From Sepiola atlantica (lineage: Eukaryota; Mollusca; Cephalopoda; Sepiida; Sepiolidae): a DNA stretch of 64,000 bases. The notes under the pieces are model-generated. The model searched no databases, was not told the origin of the DNA, and saw only the letters and a list, made by a program, of their open reading frames with translations. A program made the translations under genes and the position numbers. The stretch spans positions 105,790,583 to 105,854,582 of the forward strand of contig OY744532.1 in NCBI GenBank assembly GCA_963556195.1, read 5' to 3'. This document shows, piece after piece, positions 42,038 to 52,264 of the stretch (positions are counted from its first letter, which is position 1; every line of letters starts with the position of its first letter).

Positions 42038-42360
42038 TAGCCTTTTGGCCAAGATCAAAGTGTAGTATCTGTTCCGATGGATACTACACCCTATAGACCG
42101 GTACCGTCTTGGTCTTCGAGCCTTGATTCCGCCGGTTTGTGCAGTTCTAGGAAGTCCACCCTCCCAGGCTGTGCCTTCTCACCCTTTGAGAAGGGGTTAG
42201 TTTATTGCTAATCGCATGAGGCGCCCCTACCGGGGAATGCCGACGGGGTTGCCCAGGCAATTTTTAAAGGTCATAAGTGTTCTTCCTCTAGGGTGCTGAC
42301 TTATCAAATCCCACTTTCCGACCTTGTGTCACATCTTACTGCTGTGGGAGGTAGATAAAT
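42038..42360 (+). mobile_element. U2 snRNA-headed SINE, long body
   Basis: 42040-42075 follows the 5' end of U2 snRNA (~nt 10-45), including GGCC-AAGATCAAAG and the branch-site-pairing GTAGTA. It then departs: GTAGTATC is followed 10 bases later by its exact complement GATACTAC, a hairpin not present in U2. The body has 'GTGCAGTTCTAGGAAGTCCA', 'CATGAGGCGCCCCTACCGGG' and GGTTGCCCAGGCAA. The tail is 'CGACCTTGTGTCACATCTTA' and GGGAGGTAGATAAATA. The copy at 60 kb shares every part, which shows a transposed unit and not a U2 pseudogene. Confidence 0.85.
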
Positions 42361-42364
42361 ACCA

Positions 42365-42760
42365 AGAATAGGACATTAATGGATGACGTCATGAATGATA
42401 AATGGTAGTTACAAAAAGTCAAAAGTTGTGTTTGTTTGAATGCAGCAGCAGCAGCAGCCATCATGTGAATGTGTAGTGGAAAAAGGCATTTATCAAAAGT
42501 AATGACAACAAAGTCTATCCATACAAAAATACATCAATTTTACTTACGTCTTGATGAACAACCAAAAGAAAAGAATTAAGAAGAAAAGAGTTCAAAGGGT
42601 CTAGACGAAGAAAGTGTTGTTTTTGTTCGTATGTGTGTGGACTTGCGTGTGAGTGAGTTCATGAGACTGTTGCTATATTTTAGAAGTCTATGAGTGTGAC
42701 TTGTGTCGTTTGTTGAGATGCACGTAGCCAAGAGACTACGTTTGCCCATGAGAAGTCTGA
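42365..42760. other. Unassigned
   Basis: Short (GCA)n at 42443-42461. No gene-like signal. Confidence 0.45.
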
Positions 42761-42761
42761 G

Positions 42762-42812
42762 AAAGAGCACTCTGGCCTACAAAAAATGCCTGGGCAGCCC
42801 CGTAGACATTGT
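42762..42812 (-). mobile_element. Fragment of the long SINE body
   Basis: 'GAGCACTCTGGCCTACAAAA' and AATGCCTGGGCAGCCCCGT match 60234-60280. Confidence 0.65.
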
Positions 42813-42814
42813 TC

Positions 42815-43120
42815 AGTTGGCTGGCTTTTGTCGATAAGCAAATGCTGTATCTTAGACTTCCATTTTAGTCGGCTGCTCGTAGTAAAACAGTGAGCACAGG
42901 ATAACATCCTATCAAGAGGCGACCAAAATGGGAACGGATTTGAATTGTCTATTTGGCGCCAAGACACGTCTACGCGTATTGATCTTGTTTCTGCACAGAT
43001 GTATCATAACACCCATGCAGTTAACAGTCCAGGCTCGAGTGCACATGCGCAAAGCCAAACAATGACTCAATCTAATGCATGATACTGCGTTTACATTTAA
43101 ACAAAATAGTTCCCTCATGT
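42815..43120. other. Unassigned
   Basis: Minus-strand frames of 68-95 codons pass through here, but no motif was recognised. Confidence 0.35.
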
Positions 43121-43124
43121 AACT

Positions 43125-43370
43125 GCTACAAGGTTAACATTTTTCTTGATGTTCTCGAGCCAGGCATCTCTCTGTCATCCCTTTGCTCTTCTACTCGTAA
43201 TTCTTCCCATCAGAAGGTTCGTCAGGATGTTATCACCATGGATGATATGACCCAGATAGTGAATGCTTTGTTTTGTCGAGTATTATCGTTTTTTTTTTCC
43301 AGAGCCATGCGATCAAGTACCTCCTTATTTCTGATTCTTCCGATCAAACAAATGTTCAACATTCTTTTGT
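43125..43370 (-). pseudogene. LINE C-terminal fossil
   Basis: The minus strand encodes IRNKEVLDRMALEKK and, after a shift, KQSIHYLGHIIHGDNILTNL, LMGRITSRRAKG, a stop, then QRDAWLENIKKNV. This is the 'R..LL..I..RK..YLGHI.R.......L..G.I.G.R..GR.R..WL.NI' ending of an RTE/L1-like reverse transcriptase. It has one stop and one frameshift. Confidence 0.7.
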
Positions 43371-43379
43371 AACACAATT

Positions 43380-43585
43380 CGAAGGATTGAATAATAAGAT
43401 TTCTCTCTTTCTTACTTATCGTTCGTGTTTTGATTCCTTTATTTTATATTCCAAATATAACATTGTAACGTTATTATTTGAGCACTTCTATTATCATATA
43501 AATTGTTTTCAAGGAAACCGAATTGTCTGACATGCTGTGTGACTTGACCGTCCACTGAGAGCTGTATTTTCTTATAAGTCCCTAT
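43380..43585. other. AT-rich, nothing recognised
   Basis: No motif seen. Confidence 0.45.
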
Positions 43586-43640
43586 TTACTTGCTTCTCCA
43601 CGAGGGCAGAGTGAGACACAAGGTTATTTTTTAATAGGGG
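43586..43640 (-). mobile_element. Short-body SINE 3' tail
   Basis: 'CTATTTACTTGCTTCTCCAC' and GAGGGCAGAGTGAGACACAA form the inverted tail word. Confidence 0.55.
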
Positions 43641-43689
43641 GGAAATCTAGCTTCCATAAAAGGAGTGTTGGGAGTAGTAGCGTAGTGAA

Positions 43690-44365
43690 TATTGTATTGA
43701 CTCTTGATTGGGCAAAATCTCAAATCAGCGGTTTCTTTCAGCCAATCAGAGAAGCAAAAATATCCATTGCTGAAAATCTGCACGTCGTCTAAAAACAAAA
43801 AACGTCTTTCTCTCTCTTTCTCCTGTTTTCCTTTTAGAAAGAACACGCGTGCTTACATCACAATCGCTCAAAACACTCTCAGCAATATTCACACTGATGA
43901 CTGAACTCTCTTTGTTCCAGCATTTTTCATACTTACCCAACGCATATGGCTAAGTCCTTAAAAGCTAATTCCGGCTCTTAGCGAAGAACCTCGACAGACT
44001 AACGAGAGTCTTTCACGGACTACTAAGCACAAGCCCAATGGAGCATATACACGCCGCTCAATGAATGCACATGTTCATGGATACATACACGTTCTGACTA
44101 AGTACACGAATGCATGTGCACATAAATTAATACATACACTATCTCACTAAGAAAACAAAGGCACACTAAGACACACACACACACATCTTTCTGCCTATTG
44201 CATTTAAACACGTAAACACATGAAGCAACAGCTGCAATAAACACGTGTACTCACTTTCTCCCTACAGACAAACACCTTCATTTTCTGCAGAACGTTCTCA
44301 GACACTTTGAACTCTCATTCTTAACAAACTTTATCTTTCATTGTCTTAACAAGTTGTTGAATAAA
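43690..44365 (+). repeat. LTR-like dispersed repeat, copy 1
   Basis: Collinear with 52285-52770: 'TATTGACTCTTGATTGGGCA', 'GGTTTCTTTCAGCCAATCAG', 'CACGGACTACTAAGCACA', 'ACACACACATCTTTCTGCC', CTTTGAACTCTCATTCTTAA and 'TGTCTTAACAAGTTGTTGAA'. The CCAAT word and, in the other copy, a TATAAAA box suggest a pol II promoter, hence an LTR. No adjacent coding part. Confidence 0.5.
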
Positions 44366-44429
44366 ATTAATAAATTTTATATGGATAGACTGTCATTCTT
44401 TTATTTGATAATGTGTTCACAACAGTGGC

Positions 44430-44567
44430 ACTCTGGATTGGGACAAAAATAAAAATTTGCCTCAATCTAGAAGGATTTCTCCTTCACTGACCGAGGACAG
44501 AAAAGATGAAGCATAATATAAGAACAGATACTCCACTTTGATCCTATCTGTGTTCTCATTGTTTTCC
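44430..44567 (-). mobile_element. Short-body U2-SINE, inside a LINE fossil
   Basis: Minus strand: 'GGATCAAAGTGGAGTATCTG' (U2-like), 'AGAAATCCTTCTAGATTGAG', GTCCCAATCCAGAGTGCCAC. The 3' tail is lost. Confidence 0.65.
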
Positions 44568-44569
44568 TT

Positions 44570-45130
44570 AGAAATTACCGTTACTTTGGTTTTTGCTGCG
44601 TTAATTTTCAAACCGAATTCTAAACTTGTATTATTGACTTCTTTTAGCAGATTCTCAATAATTGAAAGAACACACAGTAACTTAGGGTGTGCAGACGATA
44701 CCATTCTTCTTACGAAAAATGGGAAAGAATTAGCGAACCTAAAAGAAGAATGTGTATGCAGTGTGATGATGTATGGAAGTGAAATCTGGCCAATGAGAGT
44801 TTAGGACATGTGTTGCATGGAGAGAAAGGATATGAGAATGATACAATGGATGTATAATGTGAGCTTAAATCTGCTGAACTCAAAGGAAGGTAAAGTGTGG
44901 ACAGTATAGGGAGATATGTGCAGAACAGGAGACTTCATTGGTATGGCCACGTTGAAAGAATGGATGAGAGTTCTTGGGTTAGTAAATGTAGAACAGTTGA
45001 GGTAGCATGTTCAGTTCACAGAGGAAAGCCAAGGAATACGTGTGAGGAAGTGATAAAAATGAACTTGAGAGAAAAAGGGATAAAGACTTGACTTGAGATA
45101 GGTTAGTTTGGAAGTCAATTTCGAAAAACC
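44570..45130. pseudogene. RTE-like LINE fossil with internal inversion
   Basis: 44690-44570 on the minus strand encodes ENLLKEVNNTSLEFGLKINA and AKTKVTVISKE, the segment that follows the polymerase active site. From 44685 on the plus strand comes GCADDTILLTKNGKELANL, the active-site ADD box itself, joined straight to SVMMYGSEIWP and then (44897-45091) RRLHWYGHVERMDESSW and CRTVEVACSVHRGKPRNT. So a piece that belongs between the two plus-strand parts lies inverted beside them. The 3' end runs into a (GAT)n-type tail. Twin-priming-like inversion or later rearrangement would explain it. Confidence 0.7.
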
Positions 45131-45168
45131 ATTCAATGAATGTCAGCATATATAACCGATGTTAAGCT

Positions 45169-45219
45169 GCTGCTGCTGATGATGATGTTGTTGTTGATGA
45201 TGACGATGATGATGTTGCT

Positions 45220-45250
<31 letters not shown>

Positions 45251-45303
45251 ATGATGACGATGTTGTTGATGATGATGCTGCTGCTTCTGCTGCTGATGAT
45301 TAA
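45169..45303. repeat. (GCT)n/(GAT)n trinucleotide tract
   Basis: Mixed CTG, ATG and TTG triplets, probably the expanded LINE tail. Confidence 0.9.
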
Positions 45304-45309
45304 TAAGCA

Positions 45310-45635
45310 ATATTTTGCTACATTCTAATGAGCAAGGTTTTATTCACTAATCATTTTTTTTTTTCAAAACAAAAGACTTTGGTACAATTACATAACCGTT
45401 TCGTTCACAGAAGAACAACTTATATTTGTATGTTAATCCTGTACCATTCCTCCATAGACTCATCAGAAACCAAAAAGTTCTCCTTCAGAAAAAAATACAT
45501 AGCGATAGAGTAAACAAAAATAAAAAAACAAACAACTCATTGAAAGAGAGACTTAGAAATCGCTACCTAGAAAGAGCAGCATAATCTTGCTTTATATTTT
45601 CCATCTTTAAATCTCCTTTCACCGGACACCTCATC
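45310..45635. other. AT-rich, nothing recognised
   Basis: No motif seen. Confidence 0.5.
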
Positions 45636-45639
45636 AACG

Positions 45640-45895
45640 GACATTCACCAACTGGATAGACTCCATATATTTTTACACGCATACTCTTACTCTTAATTAC
45701 TTTATATTTTTTCAAATTTAGAATTTGGGCTTTTCTACTGCCAACTTATCCATCTATGTAATTCCTCTGATGATAAGATTTTAATCTTTGAAAAGCCTTG
45801 GCTTAAGGAAAGAAAAATAAACATGTTTTTACCGAGTACACCTTGCATTGAACAATCGATAGATTTGTCATTCGTACATCTTTATCTCTCTTCTT
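45640..45895 (+). mobile_element. Penelope-like terminal repeat, copy B
   Basis: Inverted relative of 13736-14030. CTGATGA 45767-45773, then AAGAT/ATCTT (45775-45779 with 45784-45788), then GAAA 45790-45793. GGCTTTTC at 45728 is exactly complementary to GAAAAGCC at 45790, closing a larger hairpin around the core. Ends flush with a TA tract. Confidence 0.6.
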
Positions 45896-45906
45896 TCATT
45901 TATCTA

Positions 45907-45907
<1 letters not shown>

Positions 45908-45952
<45 letters not shown>
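45908..45952. repeat. (TA)n microsatellite
   Basis: TA dinucleotides. Confidence 0.95.
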
Positions 45953-45955
<3 letters not shown>

Positions 45956-46005
45956 CTTTACCAGCTCCACTAAAATAAGACGAACCACTTCTTCCACGCT
46001 CCATC

Positions 46006-46262
46006 TGCACCTTAACATAACCTGTTGAAAAATTCAAGACATTTCCAACATTATTTTCAAATAAGTACCTATTTACTTGCCTTCCCACTGCTGGATAAAA
46101 GATGAGTGACTCCCTCTCCTAAAATATGGGCCCGCCCTTTTTGTGGCCCAATCTACACCTTAAAATAACCTGTTTGATAATTCAACATATTACCAACATT
46201 ATTTTCAAATAAGTTTCTTATTTACTTGCCTCCCCACTGCTGGATAAAAAACATGAGTTGTC
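46006..46262 (-). repeat. Tandem pair of SINE-tail-containing units
   Basis: Units 46006-46112 and 46151-46262 share 'CCAACATTATTTTCAAATAA' and 'TATTTACTTGCCTTCCCACT', the latter being the inverted short-body SINE tail. Confidence 0.65.
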
Positions 46263-46299
46263 CACTTCTTTCTGTAAAGCTCTCTCTCCCTCTCTCTCT

Positions 46300-46302
<3 letters not shown>

Positions 46303-46336
<34 letters not shown>
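46303..46336. repeat. (TC)n(TA)n microsatellite
   Basis: Preceded by CTCTCTCCCTCTCTC. Another TA tract lies at 46750-46784. Confidence 0.95.
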
Positions 46337-46339
<3 letters not shown>

Positions 46340-46342
<3 letters not shown>

Positions 46343-46743
46343 CGAACAACACAGGTAAGGAGGACATTTTTTAATAACTAAGTTAGCAAAACATTTATCT
46401 GGAACAAAACTTAGATCTAATATACAGAACGTTTTTGTTCGTTCTTGTCTTTTAAGGGAAGTTTTAAGGGAAGTGGGGACTGATCAACTCTGCTGGGAAG
46501 CCATGAAATAAAATACGGTTTTGTTTTTAAATTTCCGAAACGGTTTTTCATGGTAAACAACTGATGATCCCTTAAATGATGTTAAGACTAGCGTAAATTC
46601 TTGGAAGTAAACTAATACTAATAGACTGCAAAAAATAAATTGACTTACAAAAAAGTGATTTTCCACCGAACGACCTGGGACTAAAATATTTAAAAAAAAA
46701 AAAAAAATTTTATATATATAGTTTTAATGGTTGAGAAACTTCC

Positions 46744-46790
<47 letters not shown>

Positions 46791-46965
46791 TAGGAGAAAT
46801 GTTTTTCTCTTATCTTTTTTTAGAGTCATTGGGTGAAAAGTTATAATAAATTAGCCGAATGTTGATGTTATGCTTTAAGTACTTCCGTCTTCTGCAGTAA
46901 TTCAAATTCAGTTCAAATTTATTGAATAAAAAAAACCCAGCAAAGTGCAACAAGACATATGTACA
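46340..46965. other. AT-rich, nothing recognised
   Basis: Contains the 46750-46784 TA tract and an A run at 46690. Confidence 0.5.
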
Positions 46966-46968
46966 CAT

Positions 46969-47226
46969 CTATATACAGTCTGAATATTTTCCCAAGACCA
47001 CTTTAAACTTGGATATGGTAGGCTTCGTCACGGTAACCTCTGGCATGCTGTTCCACAGAGCAAAAACCCGGACATAGAATTCTGACCTTCTTCTGTTGAG
47101 ACAAAAACGACAATGGTAAATCTTCTCTGAGTGCCCACGATGATGAAATTTTTTTAAATTCCTGTTGATGATGTTGTATGCCAGAATCAGGTAGCTTCGC
47201 ATCATCCGCTGATCATGTGTGAACAA
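46969..47226 (-). pseudogene. CR1-like LINE 3' coding end
   Basis: Minus strand: RMMRSYLILAYNIINRNLKK, RGHSEKIYHCRFCLNRRRSE, FYVRVFALWNSMPEVTVTKP, ISKFKVVLGK. This is the 'R.RGDLI..YKI......F.....RGH..K........R..FF..RV...WN.LP..VV.A.S...FK..LD' ending of CR1/L2-like elements. Open over its 85 codons but 5'-truncated. Confidence 0.75.
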
Positions 47227-47229
47227 ATG

Positions 47230-48455
47230 TATTAGATTGGTTTATTTTGTCGGTTTATTGCATATCAAGCCTTTTTTTTTTAAATTTTTCTCTTAAAATA
47301 CTTTGGTTATTCATGTCCATATGATGCTGTTTTACTAATCCGTTATATAAAGGGCAGTTGTTTGTCTGTGTGTGTTCGCCTCCAACTAAAAGTCACGAAC
47401 AACACAAGAAACACCCACAAAGCTGGTATATTCTTGTTCAGCATTTCTTTGTAATATTTATTCTTTTGGGAGTGACCAGAAACAAAATTAGTCAGGGTGG
47501 GTGGGTCGACATTTAGAGCGATTTCTTTTCATCGACCTTTGACGTGAAACTCGAACTAAAAGAAAACCATTTTTACTAATGGATGTTGGCAACCTTCACG
47601 CGGCCACTCTTGAAACTGATTTTAGAAAGAATCGGGGAAACCAATGCCAACCACAGAATGGAGTCACTCAAAAAAGTCTTACCATGCTATTTCTGTTAAA
47701 TATCCTAATACCATCTACTGGTAATCCAATTTCTTTTAACAGTCCTTCTGGCCCAACTGTTACTTCACTTCTGAACCCATCCAACATGGCTACCAGACTC
47801 TTATAGATCCTAACCCTGGTGGCCATTCCTTAAACCAAGGGCAGTAACTCATATGACATTAACAATTTCAAACAAATTTACGTTTTATATCTTCAAATGC
47901 ATCGGAAATTACTTTAAAAAAAAACGTCTTAGTTTAATTTTTTGCCCATTTAAATTTAACTTTGTCAATTCTCTGGCAATCATGTCGACATTTTGATGAA
48001 AAACCTCCATCATATTTAGGGTGGTGGCATCTATTTTGAGCTTTAGTATAGATAAAAAGACCACACTGTGCGATATATATATATTTATCATAAAAATATA
48101 TCTTTGAGCATTAGTGGAGTGGAAGTGATGTGACAGTTACAAGTGATAACTTGATACGATCTGTTCAAATTCGTCGGCAGCTTTTCTTTCAGTCAATTTA
48201 TGGCGTTTTTATTGTGTTTATATTTTAACATTATTATTACAACATGTTTTTTGTTTGCAAAGACCTCAGCTTATATCAACTTTACAATGATAACTGTCTT
48301 ACCAAAACCAACCCTGGGTGGTACTGAAGCAGAATATATATGATTTGTAGGTTTAATAGTTTTTTGAGCTTTAGTCACACAGACATACACATACAGCAGC
48401 CGTTTTTTTTTATATAACAGGAGGAGGAGGAGGAGGAGAAGAAGAAGAAGAAAGA
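47230..48455. other. Mostly unassigned; includes an R4 copy
   Basis: 47340-47470 is an inverted R4 copy (compare 19918-20010). A 75-codon plus frame at 47579-47806 has only a faint 'GV.Q.S' resemblance to a reverse transcriptase. (GGA)n/(GAA)n lies at 48419-48451. Confidence 0.4.
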
Positions 48456-48457
48456 GA

Positions 48458-48841
48458 TGTTTACATCACATTAAAACACTGTCTTTTTGTCAGATCATCG
48501 AAGTTAAGCAATGTTAAACCTGATCAATACTTAGATCAGTGACTATTTGCCCCGCCCAATAAACCGATATTGTCCGGGCCTTCGGGTCTGGATTTATGCC
48601 GGTCTATCGGTTGTCCGTCCTGTGCAGTTCTAGGAGGTGCACCCTCTCAGGCTTTGCCTTCTCACCCGTTGAGAAAGGGTTAGTTTATTGCCAATCGCCT
48701 GAGGCGCCCCTACCGGGGAATGCAGACGGGGCTGCTCAGGCAATTTTTAAACAGCCAGAGTGCTCAAATTCTCGAGCGCTGGTTTTTCCCCACTTTCCCG
48801 ACCTTGTGTCACATCTTGCCTTGTGGGAAGAAGATAAATAG
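48458..48841 (+). mobile_element. Chimeric SINE: 5S rRNA head on the U2-SINE long body
   Basis: 48458-48548 is a 5S-type head: 'TGTCAGATCATCGAAGTTAA' and GCAATGTTAAACC, then TACTTAGATCAGTGACTATT (box C region), aligned with the head at 56646. From about 48558 the sequence switches to the long body known from the U2-headed copies: 'CTGTGCAGTTCTAGGAGGTG', CGCCTGAGGCGCCCCTACCG, 'GGGCTGCTCAGGCAATTTTT', and the tail 'CGACCTTGTGTCACATCTTG' with AGAAGATAAATA. U2 sequence is absent. It is one transposed unit or a nested insertion; the join is clean. Confidence 0.75.
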
Positions 48842-48844
48842 AAC

Positions 48845-50230
48845 TAAGTGCTTTAAATTTGGAATTGGAAGTGAGTGTACGTCTTCGTATGAATCTATCT
48901 CCCCTCCCCCCCCCCCCGCTTATCTATGGGTCAATTGTAAGAGTAGACTAGATTCTTAAGCCGTGGTTGTTTCGGAGAAGAAAAACTCAAATAACAGCAG
49001 TCCTTCTCTGCTTGTCCCAGCATTGCTTCTGGTGATTTGAGCAATGCCAGGTTAGGGGAAGTGCTGTTGGTGATTGTCCAACCCTTCTTTCGCTATAACC
49101 TCCTTCTCATGCATATATAGGATAATTGCACAATCCTTAATTACCTTAAACCCATTATGCGATCGACACCAGTAATTATTTAAGACCATGTTTCATCCTT
49201 CTCTGCATCGAGGCCATTGTCAACACGTGTATTCAGATTTGTTGTTTTCCTCAGTGCACTGATGACCATTGCCAATGCGTGCTGTGTCTGTCTGAACTTG
49301 TTGCTGAGAAATCAAAGCTTGTCATGCATAAGCAAATAATTCAACAACACCAGGTCAAGAATACAGTAGGTTTATTGAGTTGCACCTGCTAGTCATGTTA
49401 CAATTAAGCAGCAAGTTATGATTGTCTCATTGTGGCAGTGTAGGTAATCTTCATCGACAGAAGGAGAAAGGAAGAAAGCATAAGCTTTTTAGATTACAAT
49501 TTCATTTGTTCATTTTTAATTCTTAGTCATTTCCCTCCAAGACTAAGGAAGATTCTGTTCTCAAAATTCACTGCCTCTCATGTCTGACCTTATTTACGTG
49601 AATTTGTATTATAGATTTCCGTTCTCATAATACTGGATTCCTAGTTCTGCTAACCTTTGTCTAGAACATTTCCTGTCTCAGAACCTAACAAAATATATGT
49701 ATTAGCTAATATAGCACCAGCTAACTCGTCCACTCGACTTACTTAACACAGGTACCCATTTCGAGGACATCGATTGTCTCTCAAGACAGAATGGGGGGGG
49801 AGGAATTAACATTCAGATTTTTAATTGTAAAAATGTGCGAGCACTCGGAAAATGACTGACAGACGAGAAATTTCTGGAGACAAGTTACGCATGATAAGCT
49901 TGCATTTTCTAAGGCCACTTGAGTTCCAAAAATGATAATGAAGCGAAGAACACCATGAGAAAATGGCTAAAGACTCAGTACAATCATTTCTATTGTCAAG
50001 AAATACAAATTTTTCACTTTTCCGATAAAATTATCAGGTCAGGAAACTTCACGTTTACACTTTTTACTACTCACCCAACAATTGGTGTCTTTTCCATTTA
50101 ACACATGATATTTGTCTCTGTAGTATCTGTTTGTTTGTTTGTAATGAGACCATCCTCCCAGGCATTACCTCCTCCTTAGAGGCAGTGTAGTAACAGAATT
50201 TTCATTAGTGACCGGCATTAAATGGAAAAG
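48845..50230. other. Unassigned
   Basis: 49190-49360 has gene-like composition on both strands, but no consistent frame with splice signals. CCAGGCATTACCTCCTCCTT at 50158 recalls a hairpin word also at 16245 and 26290. No gene is supported. Confidence 0.35.
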
Positions 50231-50399
50231 ATCGAATGATTGTTTTTGTTTTTTTGGTCGGGGGGGGGGGATTATTTAACAATAATAATATTCACAAAAT
50301 ACTGATTCTTTTTAGGGGTTGTTAAAAAAATATATTTTTTTATGGGGGTCAGGATTTTTATTTTAAATAATTTTATTCATTCGCCGCATTCAGTATAAA

Positions 50400-50590
50400 T
50401 ACCACTTAATTTCTCCATTATTACGTGCCAATATCTCGTGCCCTAATGGGACTAGGTGCGGTTACAGATTCAAAGTGTATTTGTGAACCGGGTTTGTGTT
50501 CTATGACCATCTTAGATGGTTATTGCCCTGCACTGATTAGAGCCGTAAGCTTGAAACGACGTCGTACGTAGAAAAAATATTATAAAATAA
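50400..50590 (+). mobile_element. Retrozyme/Penelope-like terminus, second copy
   Basis: Homologous to the last ~170 bp of 14085-14451 ('GGTTACAGATTCAAAG', TTTGTGAACCGGGTTTGT). CTGATTA (50533-50539; one change from CUGAUGA), AGC/GCT mini-helix, GAAA (50553-50556), then the palindrome ACGACGTCGT. The helix III palindrome differs from the first copy (CGCTAGCG) yet is again self-complementary, which argues that pairing is conserved. A TA tract follows at 50606. Confidence 0.55.
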
Positions 50591-50597
50591 TTTAATA

Positions 50598-50605
<8 letters not shown>

Positions 50606-50665
<60 letters not shown>
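50606..50665. repeat. (TA)n microsatellite
   Basis: A second long TA tract lies at 50863-50923. Confidence 0.95.
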
Positions 50666-50668
<3 letters not shown>

Positions 50669-50860
50669 TCTAAAGAAGCTTTGAGTTATTTTAAACAAAA
50701 AGAAAAAAAAAGGAAAATGCAGTTTAAATTCCCAGAGAAACTAACTAAATTCAAAATATTGCAGACTTAACATTCGTTGGAAAAGTCATAAATAAAAAAA
50801 AATATAATAGTAAGTAAATAAAATAAAAAGGTGGATTAAGTATCTAACAGTGAAACAAAA

Positions 50861-50927
<67 letters not shown>

Positions 50928-50974
50928 TAATTGTATTATATTTTCATATTACTATATTGTTGTCTACAACAAAT

Positions 50975-51045
50975 CAGTGTGGCTAGATATTGCAAGCTTC
51001 AAACCAGTACTGGCCTCCTGCGCTCTACCAACTGAGCCAACAAAT
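50975..51045 (-). mobile_element. tRNA-like SINE head
   Basis: The minus strand TTGGCTCAGTTGGTAGAGCG is an excellent A box and D arm. The B box region (GGTTTGAAGCTTGC) is degraded. Not a functional tRNA. Confidence 0.55.
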
Positions 51046-51049
51046 TCGC

Positions 51050-51790
51050 TACTAGAAGGGGGTTGAAATTATATCATATTTAAATGAAGTTATTCATCTG
51101 TTTACATTTTGTACGATACTGATAACTGAAAGGACACAATTATTTTACGGAAGTGTATTGTTTTTTTTCTTCTTTTTTTTTGCTAAGTGAAAACCCTCAT
51201 TTCCTCCAACAGTGTGCCACACCCAAAAATGAATGTATATTTATAAATATATATATATATATATAAACTTCAATTTGTGTTGGCAGCTGAGTTGATTAGG
51301 TAATTCAATTAACACTGGTAATTACTAGGTGTGGCCAAAGAAGCATTTTATATGATAATTACTGTTGTTCTGATAAGAGGTTAGGATTAGGGTAAGAGGT
51401 GATCTCATCAAGCTTTGATGGGTGTGCACATTTACGGGGAGATCGTAGTCGCAATTCGCAGCCGTTTAATTAAATACTTTCATTGTGAATCTACACGACA
51501 CCAACACTTGCCCTAAATGTATTGTATGTCGCATATCCATTATGCACATTTGTTTTTACTATTACACCTGTCATCATCGCTAAAGGACTTGTTACATAAA
51601 GAAATCCACAAGTTTGGGGGGGGGAGAGAATAATTGACGGATTTGGGTTCAAAAATTGACCTTGGCAAGCAGAAGTGACGAAACCATGTGAGAAAAGGAA
51701 TTTTTCTCTCTTTCCGGTCAAACTCGAACGAGGCAGACACGAAAAAGTCGCTGTCCCATCCCAAAAACCCAGTGAGTTCAGGGGTAGGCG
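51050..51790. other. Unassigned
   Basis: TA tract at 51247-51264 and a TTAGGATTAGGGT word near 51382. No gene is supported. Confidence 0.4.
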
Positions 51791-51796
51791 CACCTC

Positions 51797-51940
51797 TCTT
51801 TCTGTCTCTTTCTCTCTCAATCTCTCGCTTGCTCTCTCTCTCTCTCTCTCGTTCTCTTCCTCTCTCTCTCTCTCTATCTCTCCCTCTGTCTCTCTCTCTC
51901 TATCTCTCCCTCTGTCTCTCTCGCTCTCTCTCTCTCTCTG
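51797..51940. repeat. (TC)n tract
   Basis: TC with CTATCTCTCCCTCTG interruptions repeated twice. Confidence 0.95.
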
Positions 51941-52264
51941 ATGCAGTAGCTCATGTTTTAAAGTATATCTCTTTCTGATTTCCTGCAGTTGTCCATTCTG
52001 TATGAACTAATAAATCTTCATTGAAATAATTCTCTGCGTTTGTCTTAAATTGGTGAAATGGCAAAGATGACTCGGCTTATCGACAGTGTGTATAATAATT
52101 TATACACACTGCGGAGCTGGCAGTGTAACAGACTGTGTTCCCTTCTGTTTCTCTAACAAAAAATTGAAATTAGATTTCACTCATCAATATCGAAATCATT
52201 TACAAAGTGTCTTCACCAGTAACTGGAGGTGGTTCACAACACAAACGGCTTTGTTTGAAGCAGC

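Noticed and set aside
42038..42075. A functional U2 snRNA gene
   Set aside because: Only ~36 nt match U2; the Sm site and 3' stem-loops are missing and a foreign body follows, shared by other loci.
45767..45793. Active hammerhead ribozyme at the Penelope-like end
   Set aside because: CTGATGA, helix and GAAA are present, but the GAAA is itself part of an 8-bp complement (GGCTTTTC/GAAAAGCC) and the base before CTGATGA does not pair with the base after a cleavage triplet.
47579..47806. Possible reverse-transcriptase fragment
   Set aside because: Only a faint GV-x-Q-x-S resemblance; no second motif in frame.
49190..49370. Possible exon after TTTTCCTCAG at 49253
   Set aside because: An open 46-codon frame exists, but the opposite strand looks equally coding-like, there is a local duplication, and no donor is convincing.
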